64,000 nucleotides of DNA from Dietzia sp. B32. GTDB taxonomy: Bacteria; Actinomycetota; Actinomycetes; Mycobacteriales; Mycobacteriaceae. Positions 58,336-64,000 of the stretch are shown here, one piece after another. The notes beneath the pieces are model-generated. The model made no database searches. It saw only the letters and a list, made by a program, of their open reading frames with translations, and was not told where the DNA came from. The stretch lies in the NCBI RefSeq assembly GCF_024732245.1, contig NZ_CP093845.1:558001-622000 (forward strand). Direction: 5' to 3'. Numbering within the stretch: the first letter of the stretch is position 1; every line of letters begins with the position of its first letter. The translations under genes and the position numbers were made by a program.

Positions 58336-58841
58336 TACTTGAGTCCGAGCCGGGCGAGCTCGTCACGCACCCGTTCGGCGTTGGCGGGTTCGCACAGCAC
58401 GTCGTACCGTCCCGCGACGAGCTGAGAGGTGGAGGCGAAGTCACGCTTGCCCCGGGTGGCCGCGTAGGACAACGAGGCCGAGACGATGCCGAAGACCGAC
58501 CCTCCCACCAGGCCCGTGAGGACGACACCCCACATCGGTTGGGTGAAGATCCCCAGCAGCAGACCGATGAACAACCCCAGCCAGGCACCGGTGGCCAGTC
58601 CGCCGAGCAGGACCTTGGGCCAGGTGAGTCGGCCGGTCACCCGCTCCACCTGCATGAGGTCGACCCCCACGATGGTGACCTCGTGGACGGGGAACTCCTC
58701 GTCGGCGAGATGGTCGACCGCAGCCTGTGCCTGCGCGTAGGTCGGGTACGACCCCACCACCCAGCCGGTCGGCGGCGTGGGCAACCCGGGGGTCTGCCCG
58801 GTCCGGGTCCGTCCGCCCGCGGGGTTCACGGGTGAGCTCAT
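58335..58841 (-). CDS. General stress protein 17M-like membrane protein (Rv1234-like)
   Basis: 168 residues. The N-terminal domain matches the Bacillus stress protein 17M module: VVGSYPTYAQAQAAVDHLADEEFPV followed by VTIVGVDL. Two hydrophobic segments (about 78-100 and 103-125) form a glycine-rich hairpin (LLGGLATGAWLGLFIGLLLG), and a short cytosolic end follows with DVLCEPANAERVRDELARLGL. It overlaps the lyase gene by 4 bp (ATGA). The role is unknown beyond an association with stress. Confidence 0.8.
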   Translation of the reverse strand: MSSPVNPAGGRTRTGQTPGLPTPPTGWVVGSYPTYAQAQAAVDHLADEEFPVHEVTIVGVDLMQVERVTGRLTWPKVLLGGLATGAWLGLFIGLLLGIFTQPMWGVVLTGLVGGSVFGIVSASLSYAATRGKRDFASTSQLVAGRYDVLCEPANAERVRDELARLGLK

Positions 58842-59872
58842 GGGGTCCGTCCTTCCGGGTCCGTTCCTGCGCCTGTCCGGTCCGATACGGCCATCCCGGC
58901 CGCGCGGCCCCGCGCGGAGACGACCAATGCCATCTTACGGCTGGCCTCGTCGAGCATCTCGTCGCCGAACATCACCGCACCGCGGGCCCCGCCCTCCACG
59001 GACGTCGACCGCGCGTAGGCCGCGAGGATGGCTTCCGCCTTGTCGAACTCGTCCTGGCGGGGGCTGAACACCTCGTTGCCCGCATCGACCTGTGCCGGGT
59101 GCAGGACCCACTTGCCGTCGAATCCGAGTGCCGCGGTGCGGCCGGCCGCACGACGGAACCCCTCGGTGTCACGGACCTTGAGGAACGGCCCGTCGATCGC
59201 CTGGAGTCCGTGGGCCCGGGCGGCGACGAGGATGGTCATGAGTACGTGGTGGTAGGCGTCGCCCGGGGCATAGCCCTCCGGCTGCTCGCCCACGGTCAGG
59301 GTGCGCATCCCGATGGAGGCCATGAAATCGGCCGGGCCGAACACGAGCGTGAGCACGCGCTGGCTCGCCGTCGCGATCTGGTCGATGTTGGTCAGCCCCA
59401 TGGCGTCCTCGATCTGGGGCTCGATCCCGATGTGGCCAACCGGTAGACCGGCCGCCTTCTCGACCTGGGTCAGCACCAGGTCCAGGGCCACGACCTCCGC
59501 CGCGGACCGCACCTTGGGTAGCAGGAGGGCGTCGACACGGCCGCCGGCCCTCCCGACGACCTCGGTGACGTCACGCACCGTGTACTCGGTGTCCCACGCG
59601 TTGACGCGGACCACCACCGTCGGCGCCAGGAAGTCACCGCCGGTCAGCGCGGCCACGACGTTCTGACGGGCCTCCTCCTTGGCGGGTCCGGCCACCGCGT
59701 CCTCGAGGTCGAGGAAGACCTCGTCCACCGGAAGGGCCCTGGCCTTCTCGATCATCTTGACGCTGCTGCCGGGCACGGCGAGGACCGTCCGCCTGGGACG
59801 GGCGCGGAGTCCGGAGATCGCGGCGGCGGCATCCTCTGACGGTGCGGGTGTCGCGTGGGGGGCTGCGGTCAT
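58838..59872 (-). CDS. HpcH/HpaI-family CoA-ester lyase (CitE/malyl-CoA lyase-like)
   Basis: 344 residues from ATG 59872, preceded by AGGGAG. TIM-barrel with RTVLAVPGSSVKMIEKARAL, the metal-binding VFLDLEDAVAGPAKEEAR near 75, VVRVNAWDT, LLLPKV, and IGIEPQIEDAMGL containing the second metal-ligand Glu; the C-terminal lid has KWVLHPAQVDAGNEVF. It likely cleaves or forms a 3-hydroxy-acyl-CoA such as malyl-, citramalyl- or beta-methylmalyl-CoA. Which one cannot be told from sequence. An alternative start at GTG 59884 has poorer ribosome-binding spacing. First gene of the minus-strand trio. Confidence 0.87.
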   Translation of the reverse strand: MTAAPHATPAPSEDAAAAISGLRARPRRTVLAVPGSSVKMIEKARALPVDEVFLDLEDAVAGPAKEEARQNVVAALTGGDFLAPTVVVRVNAWDTEYTVRDVTEVVGRAGGRVDALLLPKVRSAAEVVALDLVLTQVEKAAGLPVGHIGIEPQIEDAMGLTNIDQIATASQRVLTLVFGPADFMASIGMRTLTVGEQPEGYAPGDAYHHVLMTILVAARAHGLQAIDGPFLKVRDTEGFRRAAGRTAALGFDGKWVLHPAQVDAGNEVFSPRQDEFDKAEAILAAYARSTSVEGGARGAVMFGDEMLDEASRKMALVVSARGRAAGMAVSDRTGAGTDPEGRTP

Positions 59873-59928
59873 CGTGGGTGGCACTCCCTTACGTCCGGTA
59901 TGGCGGGCGGGCGCCGCCCGCCGGTGAC

Positions 59929-59934
59929 TAGCCT
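59929..59934 (+). promoter_or_regulatory. -10 element of the MgtE_N/CBS gene, leaderless arrangement
   Basis: TAGCCT ends seven bases before ATG 59942 with no ribosome-binding site between. Confidence 0.45.
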
Positions 59935-59941
59935 GGTCGTC

Positions 59942-61270
59942 ATGGCGAACCTCAACAAGGCCTTCGTCGCCAGGCTAGCCGGACTGCCGGTGATCGGCCC
60001 TGACGGGGACGACATCGGACGGATCCGGGATGTCGTGGTGACGATGCGGTCCCGGCACAAGCCCCCCCGGGTCATCGGTCTGGTGGTCGAACTGCCCACG
60101 CGGCGCAGGATCTTCGTCCCGATGCTCAGGGTCGCCTCGATCGACCCCCGTTCGGTCTCCCTGGTCTCGGGCACCATCAATCTGCACCGGTTCCAGTCCC
60201 GCCCCGGGGAGAACCTGGTGCTGGGGGCACTGGTGGACTCCGTGATCGGCGTCGAGCGGGACCAGGTCGGTTCCGACCAGTCGGGCGGCGCCCAGAAGAG
60301 CCGCGACCAGAAGGACGCGCGCTTCCAGGTGGTCGACGTGGAGATCGAGCGCCAGCGCTCACGGGACTGGCTCGTGTCCCGGATCGCGGTACGGGCCCGT
60401 CGCGGGCGCGCCTCCCTCGGCCGCCGCGGGGAGGTGTCGATCCACCCCTGGAGCCGGATCCGGGGCCTCGACGACGACGCCATCGGCACGCCCGAGCACA
60501 GCGCCGAGAGCCTCGTGGAGCGGTACGCCGACCTCCGCCCGGCCGACGTCGCCCACGCGCTGCGCAATCTTCCCGAGGTCCGCCGCCTCGAGGTCGCCCG
60601 GACCCTGGACGACGAACGACTCGCCGACATCCTCCAGGAGTTGCCCCACGACGAGCAGACCGAGATCGTCACGCGACTCGAACTGGAGCGGGCCGCGGAC
60701 GTGCTCGAGGCGATGGATCCCGACGACGTGGCCGACCTGCTCGGCGAATTGCCGGAGAAGGACGCGGAGTCGTTCCTGGAACGCATGAACCCCGAGGACT
60801 CGGCTCCGGTCCGGCGCCTGCTCTCGTTCGACGCGGACACCGCGGGTGGGCTCATGACCCCCGAGCCGATCATCCTGTCGCCGCAGACGACGGTCGCCGA
60901 GGCCCTGGCCCACTGCCGCAATCCCGATCTCAGCCCGGCTCTGGCGAGCCTCGTCTTTGTCGTGCGACCCCCCACGGCGACACCGACGGGAAAGTACCTC
61001 GGGTGTGTGCACATCCAGGCGCTGCTGAGGGAGTTGCCGTCGACGATGGTGGCCGAGACCGTGGACACCAGCCTGTCCACGCTGCGGCCCTCGGACTCGG
61101 TGGATTCCGTGACCAGGTTCTTCGCCACCTACAACCTGGTGTGCGGTCCGGTCGTCGACGACGAGGGGCACCTGCTCGGGGCGGTGGCGGTCGATGACCT
61201 GTTGGACCACGTCCTGCCCGACGACTGGCGGGATCTGGACCTGCACGACGACAGGGAGACGACCGGATGA
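59942..61270 (+). CDS. Soluble MgtE_N / CBS-pair protein with PRC-barrel start (Rv1232c-like)
   Basis: 442 residues. Order: a PRC-barrel-like domain (about 10-80: ARLAGLPVIGPDGDDIGRIRDVV), a second barrel-like segment to about 190, the MgtE N-terminal superhelix (200-300: RYADLRPADVAHALRNLP, LLGELPEKDAESFLERM) and two CBS domains (310-435). The transmembrane Mg2+ channel of MgtE is absent, so it is a cytosolic sensor, not a transporter. Its stop overlaps the DUF1003 gene by 4 bp (ATGA); both may act on one membrane process. Confidence 0.85.
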   Translation: MANLNKAFVARLAGLPVIGPDGDDIGRIRDVVVTMRSRHKPPRVIGLVVELPTRRRIFVPMLRVASIDPRSVSLVSGTINLHRFQSRPGENLVLGALVDSVIGVERDQVGSDQSGGAQKSRDQKDARFQVVDVEIERQRSRDWLVSRIAVRARRGRASLGRRGEVSIHPWSRIRGLDDDAIGTPEHSAESLVERYADLRPADVAHALRNLPEVRRLEVARTLDDERLADILQELPHDEQTEIVTRLELERAADVLEAMDPDDVADLLGELPEKDAESFLERMNPEDSAPVRRLLSFDADTAGGLMTPEPIILSPQTTVAEALAHCRNPDLSPALASLVFVVRPPTATPTGKYLGCVHIQALLRELPSTMVAETVDTSLSTLRPSDSVDSVTRFFATYNLVCGPVVDDEGHLLGAVAVDDLLDHVLPDDWRDLDLHDDRETTG

Positions 61271-61818
61271 GCGAACCCACCACCCGGTCATCACTCTCGA
61301 TGCCGATGACCTCGCGCCGACCGCGGATCAGCTTCGACTCCGATGCGGTCGGGCGCTACAGCGAGGCCGTCGCACGGTTCTTCGGTACGGGCACCTACCT
61401 GCTCATCCAGACGATCATCGTGATCGTCTGGATCATCATCAACGTCGCGGTGGTCGCCCTACGCTTCGACCCCTACCCCTTCATCCTGCTCAACCTCGCG
61501 TTCTCCACCCAGGCCGCGTACGCCGCCCCGCTCATCCTGCTCGCGCAGAACCGCCAGGAGGACCGCGACAAGGAGTCCGTCAGGGAGGACCGCCTCCGCG
61601 CCACGCAGACCAAGGCGGACACGGAGTTCCTCGCCCGCGAACTGGCGTCGGTCCGGCTGTCCGTGGGCGAGACGGTCACCCGCGACTACCTGCGTCGCGA
61701 ACTCGATGACCTCCGTGACTCCGTCGAACGGATCGAGACCCTCCTCGCCGCATTCGACCCGGATTCGAGTAACGCCGATCACAGTAAAACCGATTCAGAT
61801 GGGAAGGGTCGGGGGTAG
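61267..61818 (+). CDS. DUF1003 membrane protein (Rv1231c-like)
   Basis: 183 residues. Two membrane helices lie at about 42-65 (YLLIQTIIVIVWIIINVAVV) and 72-95 (PFILLNLAFSTQAAYAAPLI), the DUF1003 core, followed by LAQNRQEDRDK and a charged helical tail of about 75 residues (RRELDDLRDSVERIETLL). Function unknown. It overlaps the CBS gene and precedes a transglycosylase and mrp, the same order as Rv1232c-Rv1231c-Rv1230c-Rv1229c. Confidence 0.88.
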   Translation: MSEPTTRSSLSMPMTSRRPRISFDSDAVGRYSEAVARFFGTGTYLLIQTIIVIVWIIINVAVVALRFDPYPFILLNLAFSTQAAYAAPLILLAQNRQEDRDKESVREDRLRATQTKADTEFLARELASVRLSVGETVTRDYLRRELDDLRDSVERIETLLAAFDPDSSNADHSKTDSDGKGRG

Positions 61819-61891
61819 CCTCGGCCGGGACGGAACGTCGTGGGGGCGCAGCACGGCCGCTGCGCAGACCGGGAAGTCGTAGGGGGAAGTC

Positions 61892-63022
61892 TTGCGCCAT
61901 TTCGCGCACAAAGCCGATCGCCGGGTTCTGACCAGTGCCGCCGTCACCGCGAGCGCGATCGCCGTGCTCTCGGCCGTCGGACTGAGCGTGGACACCAGCC
62001 GTCCCGCTCCACCGGAGATCACCCCGCTGGCGGAATCCTCGCCCAGTACGCCGACGGTCACCGAGGCTCCTCCCACCTCCCTCACCACCGGGCCGTCCCC
62101 GGAGAAGGAGTCCCCCGCACCGGAGGATCCCGGCGCCGCCCACATCGAGCCGGCGTCCGTCCCGGACGGTCCACTGGGCATCCCCGGGATCGCCCTCGAC
62201 GCCTTCCACCGGGCAACCGACCGTCTCAACACGGAGAAGCCCACCTGTGAGATGGACTGGACGCTCCTGGCCGGGATCGGACAGGTCGAGTCCAACCAGG
62301 GCCGTGGTCGGTTCGATGTCCACGGCAACACCATCGGGCGGATTCTCGGCCCCCGCCTCGACGGGAGTCTCCCGGGTACCGCCGTCATCACCGACACGGA
62401 CGGTGGCCGCTTCGACGGCGACCGGGAATTCGACCGCGCGGTCGGTCCGGTGCAGTTCATCCCGTCGACCTGGGCCGGTCTCGGCCGCGACGGGAATGAC
62501 GACGGGGTGGCCGATCCGAACAACATCTACGACGGTGCGTTGGCGGCCGCCACCCTCCTGTGCGGGCAGGGTGGGTCGATGGCGGACCCCGCGGCCCGCA
62601 CCAGGGCGGTCCTCGCGTACAACAACTCCCTGGCCTACGTCGCCAACGTGAACGCCTGGGCTCACGGTTACGCGGTCAACGCGTTCCCGCTGCCGTCGGA
62701 CCTGCCGGAGATCCACCAGCCCGAACCCACCATCGAACCCCCGACGCCACCCGAGCGGTGCCCGGACGGATGGGAGGGCGAGCCCACCGCGGCACCGGAG
62801 TCCGTCGCGCCGGGCGAGCCCGAGGCCCCGGTCCCCGGGTGCTCGGAGGTCCGACGCCCACCCGCCCCACCCGCCCCACCGACACCCAGCGCGTCACCGA
62901 CGCCCGCGCCCGAAGTGCAGGCGACCTCTCCGGCTGCGTCCCCGGCACCCGCCCCGATGGGCCTGCCCGTGATCCAGTTGCCGTGTATCCCTCCGTTCTG
63001 CGTGCCGCCGCCCCCTGCCTGA
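61892..63022 (+). CDS. Secreted lytic transglycosylase (SLT/MltB-like, Rv1230c-like)
   Basis: 376 residues from TTG 61892, with AGGGGG five bases upstream. A signal-like hydrophobic helix (about 13-32) is followed by a Pro/Ser/Thr-rich linker to about 90. The catalytic domain has Glu133 in GIGQVESNQG, then AVGPVQFIPSTWAGLG with DGNDDGVADPNNIYDGALAAATLLC, the MltB-type pattern. The C-terminal 110 residues are Pro/Ala-rich with four cysteines. It should cleave peptidoglycan glycan strands outside the membrane, releasing anhydro-muropeptides. Confidence 0.88.
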   Translation: MRHFAHKADRRVLTSAAVTASAIAVLSAVGLSVDTSRPAPPEITPLAESSPSTPTVTEAPPTSLTTGPSPEKESPAPEDPGAAHIEPASVPDGPLGIPGIALDAFHRATDRLNTEKPTCEMDWTLLAGIGQVESNQGRGRFDVHGNTIGRILGPRLDGSLPGTAVITDTDGGRFDGDREFDRAVGPVQFIPSTWAGLGRDGNDDGVADPNNIYDGALAAATLLCGQGGSMADPAARTRAVLAYNNSLAYVANVNAWAHGYAVNAFPLPSDLPEIHQPEPTIEPPTPPERCPDGWEGEPTAAPESVAPGEPEAPVPGCSEVRRPPAPPAPPTPSASPTPAPEVQATSPAASPAPAPMGLPVIQLPCIPPFCVPPPPA

Positions 63023-63046
63023 ATCGTCACCGGGTGCCGCTACGCC

Positions 63047-63052
63047 TAGACT
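63047..63052 (+). promoter_or_regulatory. -10 element of mrp
   Basis: TAGACT ends nine bases before ATG 63062; no ribosome-binding site is visible between, so the leader is absent or only one to three bases. Confidence 0.4.
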
Positions 63053-63061
63053 CGGGACATC

Positions 63062-64000
63062 ATGAGTGCACCCAGCGAAGAACTGATCCGCGCCGCACTG
63101 GCGAAGGTCGATGACCCCGAGATCCGCAAGCCGCTCACGGAGCTCGGCATGGTCAAGGGCGTCGAGGTGGACCCCGCCACCGGCCGGGTCGACATCGGCA
63201 TCTATCTGACCGTCGCCACCTGCCCGATGCGGGACACCATCACCGACCGCGTCCGCTCAGCCGTGTCCGACGTGGCAGGCGTGGGTGAGGTCACCGTCGA
63301 GCTCGACGTGATGAGCGACGAGCAGCGTACCGAGCTCCGCAAGCATCTGCGCGGGGACGCCGCGGAGCCCGTCATCCCGTTCGCGCAGCCCGGCAACCTG
63401 ACCCGTGTCTACGCGGTCGCCTCGGGCAAGGGCGGGGTGGGCAAGTCCACCGCGACGGTCAACCTCGCCACCGCGCTGGCGTCACGTGGGCTGTCCGTGG
63501 GCGTCCTGGACGCCGACATCTACGGACACTCCATCCCGCGGATGCTGGGCACCGATGCACGTCCGACGCAGGTCGAACAGATGATCCTGCCGCCGGTCGC
63601 GCACGAGGTGAAGGTCATCTCGATCGCACAGTTCACCAAGGGCAACACCCCGGTGGTGTGGCGCGGGCCGATGCTGCACCGGGCCCTCCAGCAGTTCCTC
63701 GCCGACGTGTACTGGGGCGACCTCGACGTCCTGCTCATGGACCTGCCCCCGGGCACCGGCGACGTGGCGATCTCGATCGCCCAGCTCATCCCGTCCGCCG
63801 AGATCCTCGTGGTCACCACGCCCCAGCAGGCCGCCGCGGAGGTGGCCGAGCGGGCCGGATCGATCGCGCTGCAGACCCGTCAGCGCATCGCCGGCGTCAT
63901 CGAGAACATGTCGTGGCTCGAACTTCCGGACGGCACGCGGATGGACGTGTTCGGCTCGGGGGGCGGCGCGGAGGTGGCGGCGAACCTGTCCCGTTCCGTC
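63062..64000 (+). CDS. mrp: Mrp/ApbC-type Fe-S cluster carrier ATPase, partial (C-terminus off the right edge)
   Basis: 313 residues are visible; the end lies beyond the window. The N-terminal MIP18 (DUF59) domain spans about 6-90 (VDDPEIRKPLTELGMV, TVATCPMRDTI). The P-loop ATPase carries the deviant Walker A SGKGGVGKST near 122, then VLDADIYGHSIPRMLG and MDLPPGTGDVAISIAQ. Mrp proteins assemble or carry [4Fe-4S] clusters to target enzymes. The metal-binding CxxC comes late in the family and is not yet reached. Counterpart of Rv1229c. Confidence 0.93.
   Translation, partial: MSAPSEELIRAALAKVDDPEIRKPLTELGMVKGVEVDPATGRVDIGIYLTVATCPMRDTITDRVRSAVSDVAGVGEVTVELDVMSDEQRTELRKHLRGDAAEPVIPFAQPGNLTRVYAVASGKGGVGKSTATVNLATALASRGLSVGVLDADIYGHSIPRMLGTDARPTQVEQMILPPVAHEVKVISIAQFTKGNTPVVWRGPMLHRALQQFLADVYWGDLDVLLMDLPPGTGDVAISIAQLIPSAEILVVTTPQQAAAEVAERAGSIALQTRQRIAGVIENMSWLELPDGTRMDVFGSGGGAEVAANLSRSV

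Overview
The window is high-GC actinobacterial chromosome, almost certainly from the order Mycobacteriales (the Corynebacterium/Mycobacterium group). Gene order follows several separate stretches of the Mycobacterium tuberculosis genome as I remember it: Rv3040c-Rv3041c (1-1170), Rv1321-Rv1327c (1322-10436), Rv1292-Rv1312 (10483-33503), Rv2101-Rv2102 (38262-41908), Rv1248c/Rv1249c/Rv1253 (42832-55493) and Rv1229c-Rv1239c (56656-64000). The unfused atpF and atpH genes, the very long repeat-rich insert in Rho and the missing rpmE argue against Mycobacterium itself; a Dietzia- or Rhodococcus-like genus fits, but the genus is inference. No insertion sequences, phage genes, CRISPR arrays or rRNA genes were seen. 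One tRNA is present. The region looks like core chromosome with a few accessory modules.

Layout. 1-1170: NUDIX hydrolase (cut by the window edge) and an ABC ATPase. 1322-5715: glgE-glgB, alpha-glucan synthesis by the maltose-1-phosphate route. 5803-10436: redox-dead thioredoxin-like/TPR protein, thiolase, methylmalonyl-CoA epimerase, a DivIVA-like coiled-coil protein, a small Cys/His protein and the mismatch endonuclease NucS. 10483-24853 (minus strand): rho-prfA-prmC-tsaC-wecA-atpI followed by the complete F1Fo ATP synthase operon atpBEFHAGDC and a DUF2550 protein. 25296-26951: an acyl-CoA synthetase. 27049-33503 (minus): argS-lysA-hom-thrC-thrB, five genes with 4-bp overlaps at every junction. 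33696-33768: tRNA-Arg(CCG), then a perfect 24-bp hairpin and a MarR regulator. 34391-41908 (minus): SNF2 helicase, SWIM zinc protein, SbcD/YhaO-like nuclease and SbcC/YhaN-like ATPase, apparently one operon. 42058-44847: membrane-anchored HNH nuclease and DEAD-box helicase. 44903-49287 (minus): TetR regulator, PLP enzyme, M20 amidohydrolase and MFS transporter in overlapping frames, divergent from a sugar-lactone oxidase. 50846-55493: membrane protein and the Kgd/OdhA 2-oxoglutarate decarboxylase/dehydrogenase. 55601-59872: osmolyte-type binding lipoprotein, CorA, SUFU-domain protein, stress protein 17M-like protein and CoA-ester lyase. 59942-64000: CBS/MgtE-N protein, DUF1003 membrane protein, secreted transglycosylase and Mrp (cut by the window edge).

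The genes serve mainly housekeeping roles: energy conversion (ATP synthase, Kgd), translation (prfA, prmC, tsaC, argS, tRNA), aspartate-family amino acids, cell-envelope precursors (wecA, lysA) and genome integrity (nucS, SNF2/SbcCD-like operon). A recurring regulatory theme is a TAnnnT hexamer 6-8 bases before the start codon with no Shine-Dalgarno sequence, which suggests many leaderless mRNAs. The most system-like candidates are the SNF2-SWIM-nuclease-SMC operon and the TetR-PLP-M20-MFS operon.
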